A stretch of DNA of 64,000 nucleotides, taken from positions 8,377,669 to 8,441,668 of the forward strand of contig OZ005701.1 of the NCBI GenBank assembly GCA_963930775.1, written 5' to 3'. The notes under the pieces are model-generated. The model was not told the origin of the DNA. It did not search any database and worked only from the letters and a program-made list of their open reading frames with translations. A program made the translations under genes and the position numbers. Position 1 is the stretch's first letter; every line of letters begins with the position of its first letter. This document shows, piece by piece, positions 32,622-55,471 of this stretch. The DNA comes from Cliona cf. orientalis. Its lineage: Eukaryota; Porifera; Demospongiae; Clionaida; Clionaidae.

Positions 32622-33627
32622 ATGTCTCTTCGTCCACCAAGGGGGTTCCATGACTTCATCAGGGATCGAGTTGTTCCAACCTTCAAGGAACAGAGAGGCA
32701 TCAACCAGAACCAGTTTGCTGTCTTGCTATTAGTTTCAGAAAAAGAATTTAAGCATCTCGACTCGATGACATTTCGTCCCTCCAGGGAACCTCTTACTGA
32801 CTGCCTAGAAGTCTCAATGCCATCGGAAAGAAAGCGGTATCGAAACTACATCGTAGCAAGGTATGAGAGCGTCGGAGAAAGCTGTGATGAAGCTGACCCT
32901 GTTGATCGCCATTCCGAAGAGACTATAATCAGCGAGCTGGACCACCTCTGGGAGGGATATATGAAACTCACGAAGGGTGTGGAACCAAAATGTTTCATTC
33001 TCTACTCATGGAATTTTCCCTGCACAGACTGCACCGATACGATCATCAGTGCATTGAAGCATCCACCGTACAAAGGAATAAGCATGATTGTGGCATTTTC
33101 ACAACATTGGAGGGGGGAGACGTCCATGCAGGAATGTCTACCTCAATAGGAAGGAGATGAGGAAAAAGGGGATTTACTTCACAAAAGTCAACGGTGTCAA
33201 GCTCAATGATTCTGATTCGGATAGTGATTCAGATGATTGCAGTGAATCAGAATCTGATGATAGTGATAATGAGGAGGATGATTCGGATGATCAATATCCT
33301 TTTGACGATGATGATTTTGGTTGGGATGATCTCACTGATGCACATGATCAAGAGTACGATTTTGATTCAAGTGATCCACAAGATTTTGATGATGACCACA
33401 GTGATATGTATGATTTTGATGACGATATTGATATAGATGATATGGATGATTTCAATGGTGGTTACAATGATTTCTACAATATTGCTTATAATAGCGATGA
33501 AGATTCTAGTGATCACGATGATATCACTGATTGCGATGAAGCTGAATCAGAAGACGACAGTGAACTCTATTCTGACGATTCATGTGACAGTTACGATGAT
33601 GAATATGATGATGATGAATATGACTAG
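32622..33627 (+). CDS. Deaminase-like protein H with long acidic tail; frameshift in a G run
   Basis: From the ATG at 32622 the frame encodes FHDFIRDRVVPTFKEQR, NQFAVLLLVS, RNYIVARYE, R-H-S-E (zinc His and catalytic Glu), YSWNFPCTDC and MIVAFSQHW. It stops at 33149 after a G homopolymer near 33113. The neighbouring frame from 33115 continues with RKEMRKKGIYFTKVNG, the expected end of the domain. It then runs through about 145 residues that are mostly Asp, Glu, Ser and Tyr, to a stop at 33627. The acidic frame is too long and too biased to be chance, so either the G run has one base too many in this sequence or the gene is a very young pseudogene. No transmembrane helix precedes the domain from this ATG. 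An upstream exon could supply one. Confidence 0.65.
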
Positions 33628-34721
33628 CATACCATACTTCAAGTCTGTTCAGTAAAAGTAGTTTAATAACTGTGTACATGTATATATAATATTATACTAG
33701 GAGTATGCAACGCACATTGTAGTAGCTACATCTCTTTCCAAATTAATTTTTGACATCACAACCACTGCCTGCAGCCGCAGCTAGTTACTATCACAACACT
33801 GCATGGACACAACCTTCATAATATGGCTTCATGGTTTTAGTGCATGGTTGCATGTTAATGATATTTCTCTGGAAAGAGATGATTGTACTACTACTATGTG
33901 TATTGCATACTCCTGATACTATCTATGCAATGTTACCCCTCCATAATATTATCCAACCATGATCAAATTACAGTATTAAATTAAATGTTTTTTTACGTGT
34001 AGTACATGTACATGTGTGTACTACCGGTACTGTATATACAACGTATGCATGCATAGAGATACGTAGGTAGTGCATGGCATATGTCCCTCGATCAGTTCCT
34101 GGTATGACGTTGTTTACATTACGGCATGTGGGTACAGCTCTGTCATCTAAGATAAACTACACAGGGTACTGCACTATAGCAACAGCTGCATATGTTATGA
34201 TGTTATACCAGGTGCATGCTAAAGATAATAATATTGCAGTATACTTAAGGTTATATATACAAATTGGATAGTATTGTATATATTGCGTTGCATAATGTAG
34301 GAAGCATAGCTTTTAACTACTCAAGCATACATCATATAGTAGTATGTTGTACATATGTATTGTATACTATATAGGAGGTAATAATTCCTCAGATATCCGT
34401 TGTGAGTGCTTTTCATTAGAACCACCAACAACAGTAGGATAGAATTACACTGCCTGCTTGTCTTAGAAACAGCCAATCAGTGTGCCTTATAGAGTAGCTA
34501 CCAGCACTAGCTAAGTGTGTGCACTTTTGTGTGATTCTTTCCTGCTGCATAGTTCAGAGTTAGAAAGGTAGCTAGCTCCTTGTGGGAGAGAACTACCAGT
34601 TGCTTAGCATAGCTCTATTGTAGTATAAGCTCAATAGTTACCTTATAAGTACTAGTCTATAAAATTTATTATTGTAACTACCTACTATATATAAACTGAA
34701 GTATAGCTGATTGTTGCAAGT
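33628..34721. other. Intergenic, duplicated upstream block of gene I
   Basis: No gene. 34080-34575 is the duplicate of 23690-24215. The last 100 bases before the ATG of gene I are AT-rich with a TATATATA stretch at about 34687 that could serve as a TATA element. Confidence 0.45.
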
Positions 34722-35357
34722 ATGGTGTCCACGATCTCATTGCTAGGCATTGTTGCTGCCATAGTCATCATTGTCATCTCTCTATTTCCAAGTCTTCTGA
34801 ATCGATTTCGAGGATCTGGTAACTCTGAAAAAGACATCATCAAGTTTGTACGTACCAAGATCATCCCCTTCTTTCACCAACAGCGAAAGAGCGGTGAGCA
34901 ATTTGCAGTCCTCCTTGTGACAAGCTCAACAACCTCCATAAAGAACACGAAGTTCAAGCCAAGCAAGGGCTTCTGGGGTGAGCCACTGACTGACTCAAAC
35001 CAGCTCACCTTCCCACCCAGAGCTAAGATCTCAAACTACGTCGTGGCTAGGCCAGCAGATGGACATCACGCAGAAAGGCTCCTCTTAGACAACTTGAATA
35101 CGGTTCTGACTCTCGATGATCCTCCACCCCTTGTCCTGTTCTATACCTGGACTATGCCCTGCACAGCATGCACTATGGCCATCGCAAGGGCTCTGGGAAA
35201 CAGAAAGAATGTAGTCTTGGTGTACACCGCAAACAAGAAGGAGATTAATCCCGACGAAAACGCAAAGAATAAGAATAAGTTGGTGGAGTCAGGGATACAG
35301 GTGATTCAGGCAGAGTACAAGGAAGGCCTGCCATCTTTAGACCTACAGAGTGGATGA
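34722..35357 (+). CDS. Deaminase-like protein I, membrane-anchored, intact single exon
   Basis: 211 residues, intronless, no lesions. Residues 6-25 are a transmembrane helix (SLLGIVAAIVIIVISLF). The following residues NRFRGSG are basic, predicting that the domain faces the cytosol. The domain has IIKFVRTKIIPFFHQQR, EQFAVLLVTS, SNYVVARPA, H116-A-E118 and P146-C147-x2-C150 after YTWTM, then VVLVYTANKK and a closing IQVIQAEYKEGLPSL. The spacing H-x-E-x27-P-C-x2-C is the shortest in the cluster and equals that of AID. The codon third positions are richer in G and C than in the neighbouring copies. It is one of the best candidates for a functional enzyme here. Confidence 0.8.
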   Translation: MVSTISLLGIVAAIVIIVISLFPSLLNRFRGSGNSEKDIIKFVRTKIIPFFHQQRKSGEQFAVLLVTSSTTSIKNTKFKPSKGFWGEPLTDSNQLTFPPRAKISNYVVARPADGHHAERLLLDNLNTVLTLDDPPPLVLFYTWTMPCTACTMAIARALGNRKNVVLVYTANKKEINPDENAKNKNKLVESGIQVIQAEYKEGLPSLDLQSG

Positions 35358-37352
35358 GTAATTGACTATATATATAGAGGATGCACCACTTGGATAGTTA
35401 AAAAAAGAAAAGTAGAATTTATTTCGATTGAACTGCACATCAATTTATGTAAATAATATTATAGCTCACGGTGTCAGTATTAATTTGTAGAATGATTTTC
35501 AAAGTCACATGCATGCAGTGAATATTTGTATAGCCAAGTCATGTACTATGTTTTATGGCATTGTTGAATCTTGAATTGCATGAAGGATACTGCATGTGTA
35601 TAATTATTATAGCTACGGGATTGATGTAAGCTGTGATTAAGCTAACAAACTATATTATACTCATCCTATATGCATGGATCATCTTGAAACTACAGTCACG
35701 ATGGGATGCAATGCAATGGCATTTTCTATTTGAAGGCATGACACTAGCTAGCTAACACGTAAAGAAGTCCTTCCTAGCTGAAGCTCTATATAGATCAAAG
35801 CAATTTAGAAACATAAAAATTTAATGCTACAGTGTTGTTACGTGTATAATATGGCATATAAAGTACCTACTCCAAATATGGTTAACATAGCCCATACTTT
35901 CAACCATTTCAAATTGTGTACAATAATATAGCATTGCTGCATGCATGGCCGGCCAGGGGTTCACTGCCTTTGTAACTGCCACCGACAGTGTACATAGTTT
36001 TCATTACACTGAACGAAAACAAAAGCCTTAAAGTTCACCATCTGCGTTTGTAGACATACCCCCACATGCAGACTGTATGTCAGCCACCATACACAATGTG
36101 ACATGAACACTATTATATAGTTACAGTACACATACACACAATAATGTGTAGTACAAAATACTCCAGTACCAGTGTTTGTTCCATGGTCGTTGCCTAGCAA
36201 CCGCAAAGGTAAGTTTTTACGAGGCAAATTGCTGATTACTGGAGGAGTGTGTGATATCATAGTGTACGTCGCCCAATGACAATAGCGGCCATGTCAGGGT
36301 CATAGGTTAAAAAAATAGTTGCAACAACTCTACTCCGCACGCAGCTAGGGTTGCAAAAACATCCGATTCTCTCTCCTGCACCATAATAATAATTTTAATA
36401 TAGTATACTGCTTTGTCCAGCTAGGCCAGTTATCGATATTATACTGGTATAATATTACACACAGACTGTTTTTCTACTGGCTAGGGAATGAACCCCCCCC
36501 CCCACCACATAGTTGAGGTCACACGTACTAGTACTGTCGGCACCGTCATGCATGTTAACCACACTCACTAAACCACGCGAATAAATTTAATATTCCTAGA
36601 AATCTGCATATCTGCATATCTGTACATATGATTACAACTAATTGATGAGTGTGCGTTTAATTTGTAGAGCAACATTCTTAGGGTTTTTAACGTCAGGAGC
36701 AATATCAATAAAAAAAAGAATAATATACCAATTCTAATAATAATATAAAGTTGCCCTGCGCTACGATAAAGTGGTTGCCCGGTATGGTATGTATGTATCA
36801 TTACATTTCGTGGTTTGGTGATTCAATAGCAGGAGTAATTAGAGTGGCAACGACATTCAACAAATTGATGACGACTCTCGTGTGGTGTAAGCTCGAGTGT
36901 AGTAATTAGTGTGCTGACGCGATTGATAAATTACATGACATTGTACCACCGTGACAACAAAAGTGGACAAGAGAGGGCAAGGGACAAGTCAAGGCTAGAG
37001 GAATGTGATTATGAACAAATCAGACTTAAGCTTGTAGAAAAAAGACCCGCAACAACTCTTGGTGCATGTAGAATTATTATGCAGCAGTGATGTACACATT
37101 TAATAGATTTCTAATCACTAATTTTAGTGATTGTCTATAATATTGGCATCATAACACATTCGAGTGAATCTTAAAAGCTTAAACACACACACCATGTACA
37201 AACACAATATTTATTGATACATGTACATGAGCCTTATTGCATGACATAATAACATGGCTGGATGATGGAAGACAATATTAATGGTCATTTTTCTTAATGC
37301 ACAATCAGCTTACATACACATGCTCTTGCTATCTTTGGACGTCATAATTGAC
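35358..37352. other. 2-kb intergenic region, no gene seen
   Basis: AT-rich sequence with no frame that I recognise. A perfect RFX-type X-box (GTTGCCTAGCAAC) lies at 36189-36201. A short C run lies at about 36495. The 3' ends of gene I (plus) and ORC4 (minus) converge here. Confidence 0.5.
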
Positions 37353-40042
37353 TCAACTAGCCATAGCAGAACTAGTTCCCCACCTGGCTATGTCCGTGGG
37401 GCAGTTAGGATAGTTCTGAACGGCCCTTCTGATCTGTTCCCCCTCGAGCATCAAGATCATTGGCTGAAACTCCTTCATCACCTTGCCCGAGTGATGATGA
37501 GTCATGCTGTGGGCCACGCCCCCAGACTCGGACGGACAAACAAACTCCAGTGCTACGAGATGCTCAAACGCCTGAGTGAGGGTAGTAAAAAATACATTCA
37601 CTTCTGTAAAAACATTTTCTGTATGAGCGCCCAAGCAATGCATTAGGTAATCTTAGAGGCTTTGGTACAAAAAGGTTCACATTCTGAAAGGATATGGTTG
37701 CTGTAAATACAGGGGGCAGGGTGGACATGCCTTCAATACTTGAAAGCAAGGGGCAATAAAAATTGTTGTGGGACTCAAGGTCAATTTTCAGTACGATTTG
37801 TACAATCATACCGTAATGTCATAACAATTATTATTATGCAGCATACTCCCACATGTATGTACATGTACATGTACATGTACACATACATGCACATAATATA
37901 CTCACTGGGGCTCGCTTACCTTCAATGCCACTGATTTTTTGAAAAACTCCACTGAACTCGAGCGCTGCGTAAACTTCTTATACTCTAACCACAAAGAAAT
38001 TACATCATAATGACATCACCACACCAACTCACATAATATATATATACATAGTGTACATACCACTGTACACCATTTCAAAATTAAAGGGGTCGTCCCCATT
38101 GAGCTCTACGATGTGTTTCATGGCTATGATGAGGCAGAGCTCCAGGATGGAGACGCCTCTCAACATGGCCGCCACCGACTCCATGGTCAGGAGACGGTAA
38201 GAGTAAACCAGGTCAGGTGCCGTCAAGAAAGAATGTCGAACACCAAGACGACACACTGGCATTGCCTGAGGTAACATACATGTATGGCGATGGATGCAAG
38301 GTATAATCGTGGGTGGGGGGTGGGGGTGGGGGAGGGAGGGAGGGAGGGAGGGAGGGAGGGAGGGAGGGGGGGAGGGGGAGGGAGTGACTTACTAGAAGGG
38401 AAATGAGACTTCTAATGTTAGGAACTGTGTTGTAGCGACGCTTGAGCACCTCTAAGACTGTTTTGTTTTGTGATAGTTCCTAAAGACAATAGAAAATCAT
38501 CTACTAAAGAATAAGAGAGAGAGAGAGAGAGGCAGAGAGAGAGAATAATATGGCAGCTATACCTTTAACTGTTCGTTCCATTTCCCTAAGTAGACCTTAT
38601 CCTCAAAGGATGATGGGAGAGAGAGGAGAGAAGAGAACAGAGCAACATATTCCTCAAACGTGAAGTCGCTGAACATTGTGACCTGCCGGTGGGAGAACCG
38701 AGACTTGACTCGCTTTTCAAGAAGCTCAACTGAATCCTGCAGAAAACGTGTGCGTACACGTAAGAGTGAGAGTCCGGGTGTGTATCATGTGTGTGTGTGT
38801 GAGTGTGTGTGTGTGTGTGTGTGTATGAGTGTGAGTGTGTGTGTGTGTGAGTGTGAGTGTGTGTGAGTGTGTGTACATGTATGTGTGTGTGTGAGTGTGA
38901 GTGTGTGAGTGTGAGTGTGTGTGAGTGTGTGTATGTGTGTGTGTGAGTGTGAGTGTGTGTGTGTGTGTGTACCAGGCGGCAGGAGAGGCCAATGACAGCG
39001 ATGGGATTATCGGCAGACTGCGTGGCATCAAACAGATTATACAGCAGTGTCTGGTTCTTGTGGTGAGCAAATAGGTCGAATTCATCCAGCAGGAATATAA
39101 TACTCTGATTAGCTCTACTTCCTGAAGTAAAGAGAAGGGAGATTAAGAATTGAAGATGATGAAAGGGAGAAATGTCTAATTCACCAGATCTAAGAGCTTC
39201 AAGCAAGTATTCCAGGGCTCCAGAGAAAGATAGCTGAATTGAAAGTGAAATATATGAACTGATAAGCAGCATAAAAGTATGCAGTCTCATTCTCCCCCCA
39301 TCTCTCTCCCTCTCTCTTTCTCCCCCCCCCCCCTCTCTCTTTTCTCTCTCTCACACACACACACACACTCACAGCTACTTTCTCTCCCATCTCATTCTCA
39401 ACATCCAGTTGTCTAGCGATGGCCAGCAGGGCTAGTCTGTCATCAGTGTGGACCAGACCATTCAACTCCACTTTGATGAAGTTCTGTTTACATCTTTTGT
39501 CAGATTCCAGACTCCTCATGACCTTATCCAACACCTGAACGAACGGAAACACCATACAGTCTAGACATGCATGTAGTGATATTATATATACCCCTCAGTG
39601 CATACTAACTGCACGAGCTTACCCATGATTTTCCACACCCTCGTGGACCAATAATGAGTAGGGAATTCCCCTCTCCATGGAGTATAGTCCTTTCGAGAAG
39701 ATTGTGGATTGTACTATTATGGAAAAAAAAATGTAGTTTACATAGTAATTTTAGAGTCAAATAGTAGTACAGTACACAGCTGGTTAGTTATGGGCACAAA
39801 TTTGAAAATAATTACCCAAATTATACAAGAAATTCCTGATATTATGGGATGCTTTGTTTTTTTTTTTTTTCCCCGGCTGACCTGAACGCCCTTCTTCTAC
39901 TTTCAGGCCACCTTTTCTGCTCATCTTTACTGAATGGTGCACTCTTTCGGGAGGAGGGAGAAGAGAAAAGTCTCTCCCTCAGCAATTCCCTCGCCTTGGC
40001 TGCGCTAGAGAGATCTAAGTCTAAGCCTGTTGAGCTGGCCAT
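37353..40042 (-). CDS. ORC4: Origin recognition complex subunit 4
   Basis: Ten exons join in phase to 453 residues (vertebrate ORC4 is about 436): 39882-40042, 39623-39713, 39373-39534, 39185-39233, 38973-39121, 38736 down to 38563, 38393-38479, 38061-38265, 37920-37984, 37353-37571. ORC4 is an AAA+ ATPase-fold subunit of the complex that marks replication origins and loads MCM helicase with CDC6 and CDT1. Visible features: Walker A ([12 protein letters not shown]), Walker B with sensor context ([19 protein letters not shown]), sensor-1 region ([11 protein letters not shown]), [14 protein letters not shown], and the winged-helix part ([25 protein letters not shown], then [15 protein letters not shown] at the end). 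Intron 5 carries a long GT microsatellite. The gene shares an upstream CpG-rich region with the divergent collagen gene. Confidence 0.95.
38784..38971. repeat. (GT)n microsatellite with GA interruptions
   Basis: About 190 bases of GTGTGT/GAGTGT in the ORC4 intron between the exons at 38563-38736 and 38973-39121. It produces spurious long frames of alternating His/Thr or Cys/Val. Confidence 0.9.
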
Positions 40043-41146
40043 ACTTTACCAAATAGAATGGAAACACGTGGAATGGGAGGATAATATCAGCAGTAAAGGC
40101 GCGCAGCATGGTTTCCCAACTGCGCATGCGCAGATTGTGCGGGGGCTAAGGCGGGGCTTGTAAAGCATGAAGCCTGCCAAACAAAGAGGGGCGGGCGTTG
40201 GCTAATGAAGTGCATTTTGCTTTGGACCGGCCAGGCAGTAGGCAACAAAGGGGGAAGCGAGAGAGCCCGAGCGCGCCTTTGGCCGAAACCTCGCCCACAC
40301 GCAGCCCACAATGGAAACAATGGCGCGCAACAATACGACCGCACACTTTTGCGAACAATCGTTCTTTGTACGATAGGCCTGCAGCATGGCCACTGGAAGA
40401 GGGGCCTGCGCCGCTATTCAACCCAACACTGGCTGTCCGCTAGGCAACCGGCGAGCGAGAGTATTCCACGAGAGAGAGAACTCGGGCTTGCTATTCGCGG
40501 CGTCTGCTCTCAGTTGCAATTTCGGCTTGGTTGCAAGGAGGCAGATATTTCTGTGTTCTCAGCTCGGCTCTCGACCCGGAGGTTCGTTGTCGTCTCTTCC
40601 ATTTGCTGTGTGCAGAACCATACAAGCTAGTGGAGGGTAAGTGCGTACTCGAGCTATATTATACTGCATGCATACGGTACTAAAAAATACTAGTTTCAGC
40701 TAGCTATATCGGTATGCGCAGCTGGTGCATGATTCCCGCGCGCACGCATTTATAAGATCGGCTCTAAAGGATGTTTTGACTACCGTAGTTTGACGCCGCG
40801 CAGGGATTCTGATTTGTTGACATATTTATTTGACTTCCCATAGGAAGCTGGCATTTTGTATAGCTGCCCAGCATGCATAATTAATTTTTTATGATCATAA
40901 TATAATAATTATTATGCATGTAATGTGAGGTATTGCACATGCAATGCTTCCAATATTAGCAATAAGCATGATTATCTCTTACACTTTTACACAATGTCAT
41001 GCTGGATTCTTCATTTAGCAATCATGCAAATTTGTTAATAGCTACTTAGCAGGCACATACTCATGATGAACAATGTTGCAGCTATACTAACAATAATGTA
41101 GCTCAAATGTGCATTAATTTCTCTTCAAAATGCACCATAGGTCACA
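40043..41146. promoter_or_regulatory. CpG-rich divergent promoter of ORC4 and collagen, with collagen 5' UTR
   Basis: A perfect NRF1-type palindrome TGCGCATGCGCA lies at 40121-40132. CpG density stays high to about 40640. A donor (GTGGAGG|GTAAGTG) at about 40637 and an acceptor just before the collagen ATG (ccatag|GTCACAATG) indicate a 5' untranslated collagen exon and a 0.5-kb intron. The open frames across 40085-40640 on both strands follow from the high GC and are not supported as genes. Confidence 0.6.
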
Positions 41147-51971
<10,825 letters not shown>

Positions 51972-52710
51972 GCGCTATATCTCTCTCGCACGTACCATCG
52001 ACCTATCTAATAAAGCAAACTCTGTTTAAAATTTCTCTGAGCATCAAACAAACCTCTGTGTTCTATATGTACGTAGTGAAAAGAAATATCGAACGTCCAT
52101 TTTATGTTAGTAAATTTTTGTGCCTGTGTATTATTATTATTATTCTATTTTGCTGTTAGGTGACAGGTATATGTCGTAGCAAGTACTATTTTTCCATTTA
52201 TTCTTAATTGTGTTGATCCGACAGTACAGTAATAATGTAAACTATTTGTATCTTTGTACATGTAATGTTGATATAAATGACATCTTGCATACACAATGGT
52301 TGGAGGCTGGCTTGTTAAATAGCGTCGATCTGTACGCATGTTAATTCATGACTATGATAGCTCTCGTTTCATCTGCATAATTATGATCTATATTTTAATT
52401 TTGCTTTTGTTTCAGCTCCATAGCTGTTTCGATATACACTTGCATCATAGATTATGCTTGCATGTACATGGCTTGGACACAATTAAGGCAGCATTTGTAC
52501 AGGGGTTAATAACAATTATCAACCCCTGTACATTCCAATGTTTAATACAAAATTATGTTGAAACTCGCAAGCGTTTTCTCACCGGTACTACATCGGATAT
52601 TTTATTTTAACTATGCTCACCCTAACCAGCGTTCCAGCCTCGGCTCGGAAGGTAAGTCACCGTCTGATCATCATCACAGACTCACAGTACATGACAGTAC
52701 TATGCTCAAA
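51972..52710. other. Collagen 3' UTR and intergenic, no gene seen
   Basis: The polyadenylation signal AATAAA is at 52009. Beyond it the sequence is AT-rich and holds a small palindrome around 52497-52529 (ACAGGGGTTAATAA and TTATCAACCCCTGT). No coding frame is supported. Confidence 0.5.
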
Positions 52711-53046
52711 CTAGTCTCGCAAGCCACACCCTTCAATCTCCGAGAGAAAGAGGGTCTGGTAACTTCGCGTACATTGAGTTGTACACGCTCCAAGATCCTG
52801 GAGCGACCAATCAGATTGCAGATTTTCAGCGTTACCATAGTCACGCACACGCGCAATGTTACTAAACATCGCGCGCCTGTATGAATGATAGGCAAGCGCG
52901 CGCCGCGCAATCTAAACTTAACGTGACGTCACGTAAAACGGTCCATTATATATTATTGCATTCCAGCAGCACAACTCGATGTACGCAAAGTTACCAGACC
53001 CTCTTTCTCTCGGAGATATAGATTGAAGGGTGTGGCTTGCGAGACT
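52711..53046. mobile_element. Long-TIR non-autonomous element, TAGTCTCGCAAGCC ends
   Basis: Inverted arms of about 75 bases (left starts CTAGTCTCGCAAGCCACACC, right ends with its complement) flank about 185 bases of CpG-rich interior without coding capacity. The first bases TAGTCTSGC resemble the Mutator-like element at 27264, which suggests a related family. I could not identify a target duplication. Confidence 0.7.
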
Positions 53047-53299
53047 ATATATATATACAGGGGTGGCCAAGGTACTGAAGTCCATGGGCCAAGATCTCAA
53101 TATTAAGGCACTAGTTGGGGCCACTTCAGTACATCACCAATAGCTAATGAATGGTAGTGTTGCAATTGCATGCTGCATGCCTAGAGTATGATCATATTTT
53201 TCAACATTAATTTTATAATAATAATTATTAATATGCTATTTTTTGATGTAAATACAATTAATATATGAAATGCATTGAGCAGTAGCTATAGAATAAATT

Positions 53300-55376
53300 T
53301 TATACTCTGAGATTGAGTGAGTGCCATGGAAATGAATCTAGTTTCCTATTGTCCATATTAACAGTAAGGCGAGCTTGTAGGTTATCCTGGCTCAGTCGAG
53401 TTGAGAATTTGTCTTTAGTGAGATTCATACTGGAGAAACCACGTTCACATTCGACCGTGTCTGGACTCATACACATCAGAATCATTGCAAGCAATCCAAA
53501 TTGATCATACTCTGGCATCTGTGTTATTTTGCAGAAGAAGGTATCGGGTTGCTGTTCACAATTGATGAAGAGATGAGTAAGAGATTCATCATTCCTGTAA
53601 ACACTGTACTGCATCTTTGCAGTTATGACATTGACTGAATCTTTGCAGTATTTTTGGATGACTGCCTCTATATCACACCTAGAATGCTTCCTATTTGTAG
53701 GACAGAGAAAGCTCATGTTATGGACAACAAAGTCCATTTCTGGGAAACGCGACTCAAGTGATCTTCCAATGGCAACAGTGAAGTTGAAAACATTCTTCAT
53801 GACTTCATGTAATTGAGCATTGGAGAGCTGGCCACTCGATATTGCTTGCTCCTTGAACTGTTGAAATTGGCTACTCTCAAAGTCTATGTCATCAATATCT
53901 GTTCGGATATTACCATCTTGCATACCATCATCCACTTGGTTAAGTATAGGCTCAAGGAAGGCATTCTTGAAACTAGCTATTTTCTGGTATGATGTGAAAA
54001 GGTCTTGGTTGCTCTTTTGAAGTTGAGTGTTGATACTGGCTAGGATTGGTAGACGACTTTGGAGAAAATAAAGATACAACTGAAATTGCGGGTCTACTAT
54101 TCCATCATGAATCTCTTGAAGTTTAGCACGCTCACTTGGTCGATTTGCAGTGTTCTGTGCTTCCTGCTCAAAGTAGCGTACTATCTCTGGCAATAGATCT
54201 GTGAACCTTTGAACACAGTCATTTAGCGACAACCACCGGACTTTGTGGTATGTAACCAACTGTTGATATTCATGCTCCTCTTCACTCATTTCAATAATGG
54301 CTTGGAGCTTTTCCTTACGCACATGGCTATTTTTGAAATACCTCATCACATCATCTACTGTCTTATGCACACTGTTTGGTAGTTTTTCAAGCCCATCCTT
54401 AGCTGCTAGAGCCTGTCTATGCACAATACAATGTTGGGTGAAAATTGAAGGGTTGTAGTTCCTCCTGAGGTGTCCTGATACGCCTCTTCCTTCAGACCGC
54501 ATGACTGAAGCTCCATCGCTAGCGAAAGATACCAGTTTCTGCTTTGGTAAAGTATGTGATTCTACATATGCATTCAAAGTTTCATATAGCTATAGGTTAT
54601 CGGCATTTGGGCTACCTTCTACCCTCAGTATTGTCAGGAAGTTAGTCCTAATGCAGCACAATTCCATGTCAGCATACCTGGAATATAGGATTGCCTGCGC
54701 AAAGTCACCTTTATCAGTGCACGCTTTCATCCATTTGAATACCCCAGCATGGAGAAGACTGAATCTTTGATAGATTCTCAGTCTGGATGAAATCAGCCAT
54801 TTCAGATACACGTCGTGTGAGAGTTTGCCGACTTTTTGGCATAGTCGGGAAGACCTTTGACTCGGGGTCACTCGAAGTTGCCCACTCAACAACTGCCTCA
54901 CCAAATGCCAATGGCTTGTGATGTTTCACAAGAGTAAACCCTAATTTGTATGAAGCTAGCTGTGGTAAGGTGCTCGAGACGAATGTCTGTGAAAGACATT
55001 GCTGCATTTGTTTCAGCTTTTGTTTTGCCTGCTGTACAAAAAGCTTCCTTTTTTTATCACTCCACTCCTTGGTATCAGGATGCATACTCTCACAGTGCCT
55101 TTGCAGGTTATATTTCTTTACAGTATCTATTCTACCGTTACATTTCAAACAAGTACAAGTATCTGTTTTACTATCATATGATACAAGATAAGTGGTCTCC
55201 CACTCGGGGTGCCATAGGCGCCTACAGTCTCCCGGCTTACGTTTTTTGTTGCTAGTCTCCTCAGTGTCACAGCGTCGGTCACCACCGCTACTGCTGGCAC
55301 CAGACTCCGAGCCAGAAGCATCAGACAAACTTGAGTCCAACTCTGAGGCCGATCTTTTACGAGCAAAACGTAGCAT
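53300..55376 (-). pseudogene. hAT transposase (ZBED/KIAA1586-like), frameshifted
   Basis: The first frame (55376 down to 54714) has an acidic Ser-rich start and a BED-like zinc finger (CTCLKCNGRID...LQRHCESMH). It then enters the RNase-H-like catalytic fold at WGIQMDES, where Asp is the likely first catalytic residue. It breaks there by a one-base shift. The continuation carries an in-frame stop at about 54590, after which 425 codons run to 53300. These include FASDGASVM (second catalytic Asp), QHCIVHR, and a C-terminal dimerisation region with DTVECERGFSSMN. The two lesions make it inactive unless read-through occurs. Domesticated relatives exist in animals, but the lesions argue against that here. 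Confidence 0.8.
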
Positions 55377-55471
55377 GATTCAACTGAGTACTCTTGCTCC
55401 TCCATTTGATGCACAGTACATTCGTACCTGTGTTGCAGGCCACACCCACTTTAGATAAAACTAGCTAGAGT

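Noticed and set aside
33194..33655. Ile/Met-rich frames overlapping the acidic tail of gene H
   Set aside because: They are shifted readings of the GAT-rich acidic frame. The Asp/Glu reading continues from the domain and is the plausible one.
38726..39290. Long minus-strand frames rich in His-Thr and Ser-His in the GT repeat region
   Set aside because: They are translations of the (GT)n microsatellite inside an ORC4 intron. The ORC4 exons on each side define the real frame.
40087..40640. Several overlapping frames of 60-141 codons on both strands
   Set aside because: They coincide with a GC-rich promoter, overlap each other in all frames, and encode nothing recognisable. A 5' UTR exon and promoter explain the region.
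53300..55376. A domesticated ZBED-type host gene
   Set aside because: A frameshift, an in-frame stop and flanking hAT-type inverted ends indicate an inactive transposon copy instead.
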